Shown here: positions 1-6,058 of the stretch, in pieces | Numbering within the stretch: the first letter of the stretch is position 1 | How the letters are laid out: every line of letters begins with the position of its first letter | DNA from: Chitinophagaceae bacterium | Lineage (GTDB): Bacteria; Bacteroidota; Bacteroidia; Chitinophagales; Chitinophagaceae | NCBI GenBank assembly: GCA_009996555.1 | Contig: JAACZX010000153.1 | Location: 1-6,058 of the forward strand | Length of the DNA stretch: 6,058 nucleotides | Direction of reading: 5' to 3' | Program-made: the position numbers and the translations under genes | Notes under the pieces: generated by a model | Seen by the model: only the letters and a program-made list of their open reading frames with translations | Database searches by the model: none | What the model was told of the DNA's origin: nothing

Positions 1-32
1 GGTTTTCTTTTTTTGGCACGAACTCCTTTTTT

Positions 33-60
33 CTGAAACCCCTTATAGCAAAGGGTTCTG
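33..60. repeat. Imperfect inverted repeat in the operon leader
   Basis: The arms AACCC (37-41) and GGGTT (53-57) pair perfectly. The stem extends by T43-A52 and T44-A51 across a bulged C42, leaving a 6-base loop, and by G35-C58 across a bulged A36. A T-run (64-68) follows a few bases downstream. It could be a weak terminator of a gene left of the window, or a protein-binding site just upstream of the putative sigma-54 promoter. The stem is short and neither role can be chosen from sequence alone. Confidence 0.3.
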
Positions 61-75
61 TCATTTTTCTGTTGT

Positions 76-92
76 TTGGCCTGGCCCTTGCC
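76..92 (+). promoter_or_regulatory. Candidate sigma-54 (-24/-12) promoter of the kdp operon
   Basis: The bases read TTGGCCTGGCCCTTGCC. The invariant GG (78-79) and GC (90-91) are exactly 10 bases apart, as RpoN promoters require, with TGGC at -24 and TTGC at -12; two bases inside the -24 block differ from the TGGCACG consensus. The next bases (93-101) are A+T rich, which suits melting. If C91 is -12, transcription starts near 103, leaving about 19 untranslated bases before the ATG at 122. Bacteroidota kdp loci are, to my recollection, often associated with sigma-54-dependent regulators; none is visible in this window. The match was made by eye, so a chance hit cannot be excluded. Confidence 0.5.
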
Positions 93-121
93 AATTATTA
101 GCCGTACCAAATTACCAAACA

Positions 122-241
122 ATGGAACAGAGTAACAACAACCCCTATCCAGGGATAGAATCCTGGCACCTCTTAGCAGCAGTATTCTCATTTATTATCC
201 TGTCAGGAATTGTTTACCGCATCATAAACGCAATCGCATGA
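122..241 (+). CDS. Unnamed 39-aa single-span membrane peptide at the head of the kdp operon
   Basis: I do not recognise this as a named family. It begins at ATG 122 and ends at TGA 239-241. The product has a polar, Asn-rich N-terminus (residues 1-14, MEQSNNNPYPGIES), then one hydrophobic span (about 15-35), and ends RIINAIA. The tail VYRIINAIA resembles the end of E. coli KdpF as I remember it (VYALINAEAF), so it may be a diverged KdpF-like subunit; over so few residues this is weak. No Shine-Dalgarno sequence is visible. Its stop overlaps the next ATG by four bases (ATGA, 238-241), which suggests translational coupling and supports it being real. It is the first gene downstream of the candidate sigma-54 promoter. 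The frame stays open upstream to the left edge but has no start codon there. A small regulatory or assembly peptide of the Kdp pump is an inference. Confidence 0.6.
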   Translation: MEQSNNNPYPGIESWHLLAAVFSFIILSGIVYRIINAIA

Positions 242-321
242 CAACACTATTACTTCTTGCAGCAGGTCTTCTCTGCTTCGTTTTGTTTTTTAAAAGCATT
301 GATTACTTCGAAAAATTCTGA
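238..321 (+). CDS. 27-aa KdpF-like membrane micropeptide
   Basis: The ATG at 238 overlaps the previous stop (ATGA) and the TGA at 319-321 lies two bases before the kdpF ATG. The peptide starts MTTLLLLAAG, is hydrophobic to about residue 18, and ends FKSIDYFEKF. It shares with KdpF the first residues (MTxL), the length, a single span and the terminal EKF. The DNA is also similar at both ends: 12 of the first 14 bases match kdpF, and CGAAAAATT occurs before both stops (309-317 and 389-397). I read this as a diverged tandem copy of kdpF, or a second small Kdp subunit. An accessory role at the KdpA-KdpB interface, like that of KdpF, is inference. Being short and hydrophobic, it could be missed by gene finders. 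Confidence 0.6.
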   Translation: MTTLLLLAAGLLCFVLFFKSIDYFEKF

Positions 322-323
322 AC

Positions 324-401
324 ATGACCGCACTATTCATCATCGCTATTCTCGTGTTTCTCTACATGTGTTATGTACTGATAAAACCCGAAAAATTTTA
401 A
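324..401 (+). CDS. kdpF: KdpF, small subunit of the K+-transporting ATPase
   Basis: This 25-aa peptide starts MTALFIIAIL and ends YVLIKPEKF. Residues 2-20 form a single membrane span followed by a short charged tail. The ending parallels E. coli KdpF (YALINAEAF from memory, total 29 aa), and its place immediately before kdpA is the usual kdpF position. KdpF is a lipid-like accessory subunit that stabilises the KdpFABC complex in the inner membrane. The ATG lies two bases after the stop of the preceding micropeptide, and the TAA (399-401) is 18 bases before kdpA. There is no recognisable Shine-Dalgarno sequence, so translation probably depends on coupling or on an A/T-rich leader, as is common in Bacteroidota. 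Confidence 0.85.
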   Translation: MTALFIIAILVFLYMCYVLIKPEKF

Positions 402-419
402 CCAATCAATTTCCTCCAC

Positions 420-2120
420 ATGAATACAGAATTATCAGGCATATTGCTCATGTTCGGCTTGGCGCTGGCCATGGGTATTCCTTTAGGAAAATATATTGCC
501 CGGGTGTATGCAGGTGAAAAAACACTGCTCGACCCTGTTATGAACCCACTTGAAAAACTATTCTTCCGAATCAGCGGCATCAATGCAGGCAAACAAATGA
601 ACTGGAAACAACACATGGTTGCCATGCTGTTCATCAATATGCTCTGGTTTTTACTGGGCATGTTTGTATTAATGAACCAAAGCTGGTTACCACTGAATCC
701 TGATGGCAACCCCAACATGTCACCCGACCTGGCATTTAATACCAGCATCTCGTTTGTGGTGAACTGTAACCTCCAACACTACCCCGGCGAAACGGGTTTA
801 AGTTATTTAGCGCAACTGTTTTTAATGTTCTTACAGTTTGTAAGTGCAGCAACCGGCATGGCCGCAGCAGCGGTGTTATTCTTTGCAGTAAAAGAAAAAT
901 CAACAACTGAACTCGGCAACTTTTACCAACTCTTTTTAAAATCAATTACAAGAATCTTAGTACCCATTTCTATCATCATCGCCATTTTATTTTTATTGAA
1001 CGGCATGCCGATGGGTTTCGAGGGAAAAGACACAATCACATCTTTGCAAGGCGACACCATGCATGTATCCAGAGGACCTGTTGCTGCCTTTGTTCCCATC
1101 AAGCATCTTGGCACAAACGGTGGTGGTTTTTTTGGCGCCAACAGTGCACACCCGCTCGAAAACCCCAGCTACTTTACCAACGTCATTGAAATGATCGCAC
1201 AGCTCATCATTCCTTTTGCCATGGTGTTTGCATTCGGCTTTTTCCTGCGCAGAAAAAAACTATCGTGGATGATTTTTACTGTAATGACAGTTGGATTTCT
1301 ATTACTGGCGATCCCCAATATCATCATGGAAACAAAAGGCAATCCTGCCATTGCCGCAATGGGTGTCGATAACAGTCTTGGCGCCATGGAAGGAAAAGAA
1401 GTGCGCATTGGTGCAGCAGCATCCGGTTTCTGGAGTATTGCCACTACGGTTATTTCAACAGGTTCGGTAAACGCCATGCACGACAGCACCATGCCTTTGA
1501 GTGGTATGAACGAATTACTGGCCATGATGATCAACGCATTTTACGGTGGTTGCGGCGTAGGCTTACTCAACTTTTTTGTCTTCATCATTCTTGCCGTGTT
1601 CATCAGCGGATTAATGGTGGGCCGCACGCCGGAGTTCATGGGTAAAAAAGTGGAAGCAAGAGAAATGAAAATTGCCACGATCATTGCATTGCTGCATCCA
1701 TTGCTGATATTGGCTGGCACTGCACTATCAAGCTATTTGTATATGCATAATCCTGCGAATGCTGCATGGTTAAACAATCCCGGTTATCATGGTTTCAGTG
1801 AAATGTTGTACGAAAACACATCTGCTGCTGCAAACAACGGAAGTGGCTTTGAAGGATTGGGCGATAATAATTTGTGGTGGAACATCAGCACTGGATTTAT
1901 ATTGATCCTTGGTCGTTTCTTACCCATCATCGGGCCGGTGGCTATTGCCGGTTTACTGGCAACAAAAAAATACATACCCGAAAGTGCAGGCACACTTAAA
2001 ACAGATACGTCCACCTTCGGCATCATGATCATTGCTGTAATTGCCATCATTACAGCACTGGCTTTCTTTCCGGCATTGGCACTGGGGCCTGTTGCTGAAT
2101 ATTTTACCCTCAATCCTTAA
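420..2120 (+). CDS. kdpA: KdpA, K+-binding and translocating subunit of the Kdp ATPase
   Basis: This 566-aa integral inner-membrane protein is close to the usual family length of about 560. KdpA belongs to the superfamily of K+ transporters with four pore-loop repeats, and it supplies the selectivity filter from which K+ passes through a tunnel to KdpB. All four filter regions are visible: VNCNLQHYPGE (about 114-124), GTNGGGFFGANSAHPLENP (231-249), STGSVNAMHDS (346-356) and ANNGSGFEGL (471-480). About ten hydrophobic spans are spread along the chain. The first filter departs from the E. coli NTNWQ pattern (Cys116, Leu118), but the Gln equivalent to E. coli Gln116 is kept (Gln119). The ATG at 420 gives a normal KdpA N-terminus (MNTELSGILLMFGLALAMG) and lies 18 bases after kdpF. 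No Shine-Dalgarno sequence is evident. The stop codon lies inside a short hairpin. Confidence 0.97.
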   Translation: MNTELSGILLMFGLALAMGIPLGKYIARVYAGEKTLLDPVMNPLEKLFFRISGINAGKQMNWKQHMVAMLFINMLWFLLGMFVLMNQSWLPLNPDGNPNMSPDLAFNTSISFVVNCNLQHYPGETGLSYLAQLFLMFLQFVSAATGMAAAAVLFFAVKEKSTTELGNFYQLFLKSITRILVPISIIIAILFLLNGMPMGFEGKDTITSLQGDTMHVSRGPVAAFVPIKHLGTNGGGFFGANSAHPLENPSYFTNVIEMIAQLIIPFAMVFAFGFFLRRKKLSWMIFTVMTVGFLLLAIPNIIMETKGNPAIAAMGVDNSLGAMEGKEVRIGAAASGFWSIATTVISTGSVNAMHDSTMPLSGMNELLAMMINAFYGGCGVGLLNFFVFIILAVFISGLMVGRTPEFMGKKVEAREMKIATIIALLHPLLILAGTALSSYLYMHNPANAAWLNNPGYHGFSEMLYENTSAAANNGSGFEGLGDNNLWWNISTGFILILGRFLPIIGPVAIAGLLATKKYIPESAGTLKTDTSTFGIMIIAVIAIITALAFFPALALGPVAEYFTLNP

Positions 2121-2128
2121 CAAGGATT
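2112..2128 (+). repeat. Hairpin spanning the kdpA stop codon
   Basis: AATCCTT (2112-2118) and AAGGATT (2122-2128) are perfect complements of seven bases around a three-base loop, and the TAA stop (2118-2120) sits at the top of the stem. No T-run follows, so it is not a classical terminator. A role in mRNA stability or in tuning kdpA against kdpB output is possible but unproven. Confidence 0.45.
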
Positions 2129-2135
2129 TGAATGC

Positions 2136-2149
2136 ACTGATTGATCAGT
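2136..2149. repeat. Palindrome between kdpA and kdpB
   Basis: ACTGAT-tg-ATCAGT is a perfect 6+2+6 inverted repeat, 7 bases after the hairpin at the kdpA stop and 19 bases before the kdpB ATG. The two-base spacer makes it more natural as a DNA palindrome (a possible protein site) than as an RNA hairpin, though with the outer four pairs it could form a small stem. Chance occurrence is possible. Confidence 0.35.
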
Positions 2150-2168
2150 TTACTTAAAGCATAAAATC

Positions 2169-4214
2169 ATGTCACAACATCATAAACAAAATAAATTATT
2201 TGAAAGCAGTTTGCTGAAAGAAGCATTCCTGCAATCATTTACAAAACTCAGTCCTGCAAAAATGTTTCGTAACCCTGTTATGTTTACGGTGTGGATCGGC
2301 ACAGTTGTAATGACCGCAGTATGTGTCTGGATCGCCGCTGGTGAAGCCAGCCAGGGAAGCCTCACTTACAATATTGTAGTTACTTCTGTTTTATTCATCA
2401 CATTACTCTTCGCCAACTTTGCTGAAGCATTGGCCGAAGCAAGAGGTAAAGCACAGGCCAACAGTTTACGCAAAACAAGAGAAGAAACAGCTGCCCGTTT
2501 AATTCAGCCTGTTGGTGATGTATTTATGAATGAAGAAAAGATCATTCCTTCTTCTCAACTGAAAAAAGGCGATGTATTCATTTGCGAAGCAGGCGATATT
2601 ATACCATCTGATGGAGAAATAATTGAAGGACTTGCCACCATTGATGAAAGCGCCATCACCGGTGAAAGTGCTCCTGTTATTCGTGAAGCGGGTGGCGATA
2701 AAAGCAGTGTAACAGGTGGCACCAAAGTATTAAGCGATCATATTAAAGTGAGAGTAACAACAGAACAAGGCGAAAGTTTTCTCGATAAAATGATCGCATT
2801 GGTTGAAGGCGCAAGCAGGCAAAAAACACCGAATGAAATTGCACTCACAATTTTACTGGCAGGTTTTACATTGGTGTTCATCATTGTTACAGTTACATTA
2901 AAGCCATTTGCAGATTTTGCACAAACGCCTATAACCATTGCAGCTTTTCTTGCGTTGTTTGTTTGTCTGATTCCCACCACTATTGGCGGATTGTTGTCTG
3001 CTATTGGTATTGCTGGAATGGACAGGGCCTTACGTGCAAACGTGATCACTAAAAGTGGTAAGGCCGTAGAAACTGCAGGCGATGTGGATGTGTTGCTGCT
3101 CGATAAAACAGGCACCATCACCATTGGCAACAGAAAGGCAACACATTTTTATCCGGCCAATGGTGTTACTGCTGATCACTTTCAAAAAGCGGTTGTGCTC
3201 AGTTCAATGACGGATGATACTCCGGAAGGAAAATCAATTGTTGAATTGGCAGAAATTGATACAACAAATTTCAAACTCAACAATCCACGTTATATCAAGT
3301 TCACAGCCGAAACAAGAACATCAGGTATAGATGTGGATGGAGTACGTATCCGTAAAGGGGCAGCAGATGCTATCCGTAAATTATGCGAAGCGAAAGGCAA
3401 TGCATTTCCAAAAGAAACAGAAGAGCTGGTGAAAACAATTGCAGGCAATGGCGGCACACCGTTAGTGGTTTCAGAAAATGAACAGGTAATTGGTGTAATT
3501 GAGTTGCAGGATATTATTAAACCAGGTATACAGGAACGTTTCGAACGCCTCCGTAAAATGGGAATTAAAACAGTGATGGTAACAGGTGATAATCCGTTAA
3601 CAGCAAAATACATTGCAGAGAAAGCAGGTGTGGATGATTTTATTGCCGAAGCAAAACCGGAAGATAAAATGAATTACATCCGTGCCGAACAGGCAAGTGG
3701 CCGGCTTGTAGCAATGATGGGCGATGGCACCAACGATGCACCTGCACTTGCACAAGCCGATGTGGGTGTGGCCATGAACAGCGGTACACAGGCTGCAAAA
3801 GAAGCAGGCAATATGGTTGATCTGGATAACGATCCTACCAAGCTGATTGAAGTAGTAGAGATCGGTAAACAATTACTGATGACACGAGGTACACTCACCA
3901 CTTTTAGTATTGCAAACGATGTGGCAAAATATTTTGCGATTGTACCTGCCTTGTTCATTAGTTCAATTCCTGCATTGCAGGGGTTAAATATTATGCAACT
4001 GCATAGCCCGGAAACAGCTATTCTTTCAGCAGTGATCTTTAACGCTGTTATTATTCCATTGCTGATTCCCTTAGCACTGAAAGGCGTTACATACAAACCT
4101 ATTGGTGCAAGTGCATTGCTCCGCAGAAACCTGTTCATTTATGGTTTAGGTGGCATTATTGTACCATTTATTGGCATTAAGCTCATTGATTTACTTGTTT
4201 CATTATTCTTCTAA
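2169..4214 (+). CDS. kdpB: KdpB, ATP-hydrolysing P-type ATPase subunit of the Kdp pump
   Basis: This 681-aa protein matches the usual KdpB length (682 in E. coli). It hydrolyses ATP through an aspartyl-phosphate and drives K+ uptake through KdpA. Motifs in order: actuator-domain TGES (164-167), in which Ser167 corresponds to the serine whose phosphorylation inhibits the E. coli pump (Ser162); CLIPTTIGG in the fourth span (266-274); DKTGTIT with phosphorylated Asp312; nucleotide-domain FTAETRTSG (378-386) and KGA (397-399); TGDN (472-475); GDGTNDAPA (518-526). The fifth span [11 protein letters not shown] keeps the Asp584/Lys587 pair (Asp583/Lys586 in E. coli). Membrane spans lie near 35-57, 66-84, 226-243, 255-280 and in the last 110 residues. 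The start at ATG 2169 gives the normal N-terminus, 48 bases after kdpA. Nothing essential is missing, so it should be active. Confidence 0.98.
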   Translation: MSQHHKQNKLFESSLLKEAFLQSFTKLSPAKMFRNPVMFTVWIGTVVMTAVCVWIAAGEASQGSLTYNIVVTSVLFITLLFANFAEALAEARGKAQANSLRKTREETAARLIQPVGDVFMNEEKIIPSSQLKKGDVFICEAGDIIPSDGEIIEGLATIDESAITGESAPVIREAGGDKSSVTGGTKVLSDHIKVRVTTEQGESFLDKMIALVEGASRQKTPNEIALTILLAGFTLVFIIVTVTLKPFADFAQTPITIAAFLALFVCLIPTTIGGLLSAIGIAGMDRALRANVITKSGKAVETAGDVDVLLLDKTGTITIGNRKATHFYPANGVTADHFQKAVVLSSMTDDTPEGKSIVELAEIDTTNFKLNNPRYIKFTAETRTSGIDVDGVRIRKGAADAIRKLCEAKGNAFPKETEELVKTIAGNGGTPLVVSENEQVIGVIELQDIIKPGIQERFERLRKMGIKTVMVTGDNPLTAKYIAEKAGVDDFIAEAKPEDKMNYIRAEQASGRLVAMMGDGTNDAPALAQADVGVAMNSGTQAAKEAGNMVDLDNDPTKLIEVVEIGKQLLMTRGTLTTFSIANDVAKYFAIVPALFISSIPALQGLNIMQLHSPETAILSAVIFNAVIIPLLIPLALKGVTYKPIGASALLRRNLFIYGLGGIIVPFIGIKLIDLLVSLFF

Positions 4215-4224
4215 AAACAGTTAT

Positions 4225-4785
4225 ATGAAAGAACATATTTTTCCCGCAATAAAACTAACAGCATTGCTTTTGTTATTATGTGCAGGTGCCTATCCCCTTT
4301 TAGTTTGGGGTATTGCACAGGCTACCCCGCAAAAGGGAAAAGCAGAAATCATAGAAGCAAATGGCAAACGTTTTTATGCCAACCTTGCCCAGAAATTTAC
4401 TGATGATCATTACTTCCAAAGCCGCCCTTCGGCTGTAGATTATAATGCAGCAGGATCGGCAGGCAGTAACAAAGGCCCTTCCAATACAGATTACCTTGCA
4501 GCTGTTCAATCAAGAATTGATACCTTCTTGGTACACAACCCCGGCATTGATAAAAAAGAAATCCCTGTTGATCTTATTACTGCAAGCGGCAGCGGATTAG
4601 ATCCGGATATTTCGGTACAGGCAGCTTTCGTACAGGTAAAGCGTATTGCAAAAATCAGAGGTATTGCAGAACAAAACCTGCGTGAACTGATCATTAACCA
4701 AACACAGCCACCACTTGCAGGCATGCTTGGCCCTGAAAAAATAAATGTACTGCAACTGAACCTTGCGTTAGATCAATTAAAATAA
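4225..4785 (+). CDS. kdpC: KdpC, accessory subunit of the Kdp ATPase
   Basis: This 186-aa protein compares with 190 in E. coli. KdpC is a periplasmic subunit held by one N-terminal membrane anchor and bound to KdpA; it is thought to help K+ loading and complex assembly. Residues 6-31 form the anchor, with the family's YPLL at 23-26. Further family blocks follow: YFQSRPSA (63-70), AGSAGSNKGPSN (76-87), VDLITASGSGLDPDIS (115-130), QAAFVQVKRIAKIRG (132-146) and LNLALD (178-183). The frame extends upstream to an ATG at 4150, but that start lies 65 bases inside kdpB and would prefix an out-of-frame translation of KdpB's C-terminus. ATG 4225 lies 10 bases after the kdpB stop and gives a typical KdpC start. 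Confidence 0.96.
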   Translation: MKEHIFPAIKLTALLLLLCAGAYPLLVWGIAQATPQKGKAEIIEANGKRFYANLAQKFTDDHYFQSRPSAVDYNAAGSAGSNKGPSNTDYLAAVQSRIDTFLVHNPGIDKKEIPVDLITASGSGLDPDISVQAAFVQVKRIAKIRGIAEQNLRELIINQTQPPLAGMLGPEKINVLQLNLALDQLK

Positions 4786-4787
4786 AC

Positions 4788-4792
4788 AGGAG
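4788..4792 (+). promoter_or_regulatory. Shine-Dalgarno-like AGGAG before the porin gene
   Basis: AGGAG ends only one base before ATG 4794, closer than the usual 5-9. The next in-frame ATG (4806) is 13 bases away, too far. The first ATG is preferred because it gives the basic MKKT start of a signal peptide. This is the clearest such motif in a window where most starts lack one. Confidence 0.35.
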
Positions 4793-4793
4793 A

Positions 4794-5873
4794 ATGAAAA
4801 AAACAATGAGTGCACTTACAGGTATACTGCTTACCGTAACAATACATGCACAGAGCGACAGTACAAAAAATCCTTTCAGCATCAATGCTTATGCTGAAAC
4901 TTATTATAGTTACGATTATGGAAAACCGTTAAATGGTAACCGGCCGGGCTTTACATATTCACATAACCGCCACAACGAGTTTAACCTCAACCTCGGTTAT
5001 GTAAAAGCAGCTTATCAAACAGAAAATGCCAGGGCAAATCTTGCACTGGCAGCAGGCACTTATATGAATGCCAACTATGCAGCTGAGCCCGGTGCTCTGC
5101 TGAATCTGTACGAAGCAAATGCAGGTGTAAAAATTTCAAAGAAAAACAATCTGTGGATCGATGCAGGTATACTGCCTTCGCATATTGGTTTTGAAAGTGC
5201 AGTGGGCAAAGATTGCCAGACATTAACAAGAAGCATTTTAGCCGACAACTCTCCTTATTACGAAGCAGGTGCAAAAATCACTTATACTTCCAACAATAGT
5301 AAATGGCTTGTAAGCGGATTAGTATTGAATGGATGGCAGCGTATTCAACGTGTAGCAGGAAACAGTACGCCTGCGTTTGGCCACCAGTTAACCTGGAAAC
5401 CCACAGCAAATATTACACTCAACAGCAGCTCGTTTATTGGTAGTGATAAACCAGACAGCGTAAAACAAATGCGTTACTTCCATAATTTCTATGGTGTTTT
5501 CCAGTTGACTGAAAAGCTTTCCTTAACAACAGGTTTTGATATGGGCGCCGAGCAAAAAACAAAGGGCAGCAGCAGTTACAACAAGTGGTATTCCCCTGTT
5601 GTAATTTTAAAGATCAGTCCTGATACAAAGAATAGTATTGCTGCGAGGGTTGAATATTACAGCGATAAAAACGGAGTGATCATCGCAACAGGAACACCCA
5701 ATGGTTTTAAAACATGGGGCTATTCGTTAAACTATGATCGAAACATTGGCAGCAATATGCTTTGGCGAATGGAAGGCAGAAGCTTTTCAGCGAAGGATAA
5801 ACTATTCATGAAAAACGGCGAAGCAGTTTCATCAAACTTCTTTTTAACCACATCCTTTGCAATTTCTTTCTGA
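4794..5873 (+). CDS. Outer-membrane beta-barrel porin (BBP2/OmpL-like) encoded in the kdp operon
   Basis: This 359-aa protein begins with a signal peptide (MKKT, hydrophobic 5-18, likely cleavage after Ala19 in IHAQ). The mature chain alternates polar and hydrophobic residues, is rich in aromatics and Asn/Gly/Ser, and ends in Phe (FAISF), as outer-membrane barrels do. The segment LYEANAGVKISKKNNLWIDA (105-124) followed by GILPSHIGFES (125-135) resembles the putative beta-barrel porin-2 (OmpL-like) family. That assignment is from memory of the family and no search was run. It sits between kdpC and kdpD, 8 bases after kdpC, with its stop overlapping the kdpD start, so it is very likely co-expressed with the pump. 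The natural inference is passive passage of K+ across the outer membrane when external K+ is scarce. Selectivity cannot be read from the sequence. Confidence 0.85.
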   Translation: MKKTMSALTGILLTVTIHAQSDSTKNPFSINAYAETYYSYDYGKPLNGNRPGFTYSHNRHNEFNLNLGYVKAAYQTENARANLALAAGTYMNANYAAEPGALLNLYEANAGVKISKKNNLWIDAGILPSHIGFESAVGKDCQTLTRSILADNSPYYEAGAKITYTSNNSKWLVSGLVLNGWQRIQRVAGNSTPAFGHQLTWKPTANITLNSSSFIGSDKPDSVKQMRYFHNFYGVFQLTEKLSLTTGFDMGAEQKTKGSSSYNKWYSPVVILKISPDTKNSIAARVEYYSDKNGVIIATGTPNGFKTWGYSLNYDRNIGSNMLWRMEGRSFSAKDKLFMKNGEAVSSNFFLTTSFAISF

Positions 5874-6058
5874 TGACAGACAAAGAGCAAACAGTACAGC
5901 ATTTTCTCGACCTGATTAAAAAATCAAGACGGGGTAAGTTTAAGATCTACATCGGCATGAGTGCTGGTGTAGGTAAAACGTACCGCATGTTGCAGGAAGC
6001 ACATGCATTGCTGCGTAATGGTATTGATGTGAAAATTGGTTATATAGAAACACATCAG
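5873..6058 (+). CDS. kdpD: KdpD, N-terminal part of the K+/turgor sensor (truncated by window edge)
   Basis: Sixty-two codons are visible from ATG 5873 and the frame is open at the right edge. Residues 24-36 (KIYIGMSAGVGKT) contain the Walker A-like GxxxGxGKT of the KdpD N-terminal domain, followed by YRMLQEAH (37-44) and GYIETHQ (56-62), matching the family's GYVETHGR block. In E. coli this domain binds nucleotide and is part of a membrane histidine kinase that phosphorylates KdpE to switch on kdp. The start overlaps the porin stop by one base (TGATGA), so the two are probably translationally coupled. Whether this gene continues into sensor and kinase domains, or is a short KdpD followed by a separate kinase, cannot be seen here. 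Confidence 0.93.
   Translation, partial: MTDKEQTVQHFLDLIKKSRRGKFKIYIGMSAGVGKTYRMLQEAHALLRNGIDVKIGYIETHQ

Noticed and set aside
13..28. TTGGCACG at 13-20 as a second sigma-54 promoter
   Set aside because: The -24 block is perfect, but the -12 position reads TT where GC is required at the fixed 10-base spacing.
1..64. Reverse-strand ORF from ATG at 64 to the left edge (basic peptide starting MTEPFAIRG)
   Set aside because: Only 21 codons are visible, the A-rich end gives low-complexity Lys/Arg, and no family is recognised. A divergent gene cannot be excluded without more sequence.
3..101. Forward frame open from the left edge to TAG 99-101, ending in hydrophobic residues (VIFLLFGLALANY)
   Set aside because: It has no ATG or GTG start in the window, the Phe-rich part comes from T-runs, and it would cover the promoter candidate. 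It could be the end of an upstream membrane protein, which only more sequence would decide.
257..517. Forward 86-codon ORF across the micropeptides and the start of kdpA
   Set aside because: It is out of frame with the second micropeptide, kdpF and kdpA, has no membrane-protein or family character, and overlaps three better-supported genes.
398..2113. Several antisense ORFs opposite kdpA (similar ones lie opposite kdpB, kdpC and the porin)
   Set aside because: They mirror the codon pattern of the sense genes, show no recognisable domains, and lie entirely across highly conserved coding sequence.
2127..2158. Possible Bacteroidota-type internal promoter before kdpB (TTTG at 2127-2130, TACTTAAA at 2151-2158)
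   Set aside because: The spacing is plausible but the downstream block matches TAnnTTTG poorly. It is too weak to call.
4150..4224. Upstream in-frame start for kdpC
   Set aside because: It lies inside kdpB, and the added 25 residues are an out-of-frame reading of KdpB's C-terminus. ATG 4225 gives the normal family N-terminus.

Overview
The window carries the front and middle of a kdp operon, the ATP-driven high-affinity K+ uptake system, all on the + strand. The order is: two unnamed single-span membrane micropeptides, kdpF, kdpA, kdpB, kdpC, an outer-membrane beta-barrel porin, and the first 62 codons of kdpD, which runs off the right edge. The organism is most likely a Bacteroidota member, possibly of the Chitinophagaceae. 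Reasons are the moderately low G+C, the near absence of Shine-Dalgarno sequences before most starts, a KdpF ending in PEKF, and a BBP2/OmpL-like porin inside the kdp operon. The family-level guess is inference.

Layout. Bases 1-121 are a leader with no convincing gene. It holds an imperfect inverted repeat (33-60) and a good match to a sigma-54 (-24/-12) promoter (76-92), which would start transcription about 20 bases before the first ORF. Bases 122-401 hold three tiny membrane-peptide genes packed head to tail (39, 27 and 25 codons), the third being kdpF. kdpA (420-2120), kdpB (2169-4214) and kdpC (4225-4785) are full length with their diagnostic motifs intact. The 48-base kdpA-kdpB gap holds two adjacent inverted repeats. 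The porin (4794-5873) starts 8 bases after kdpC, and its stop codon overlaps the kdpD start by one base (TGATGA).

How the genes fit together. KdpA selects and passes K+, KdpB is the P-type ATPase that powers transport, KdpC and KdpF are accessory subunits, the porin may let K+ cross the outer membrane, and KdpD is the sensor arm that controls expression. No gap contains an obvious strong terminator, so one polycistronic unit is the simplest reading.

The least ordinary part is the micropeptide cluster at 122-401. The peptide just before kdpF resembles KdpF at both ends at the DNA level, which suggests a tandem duplication, and the first peptide has a C-terminus reminiscent of E. coli KdpF.
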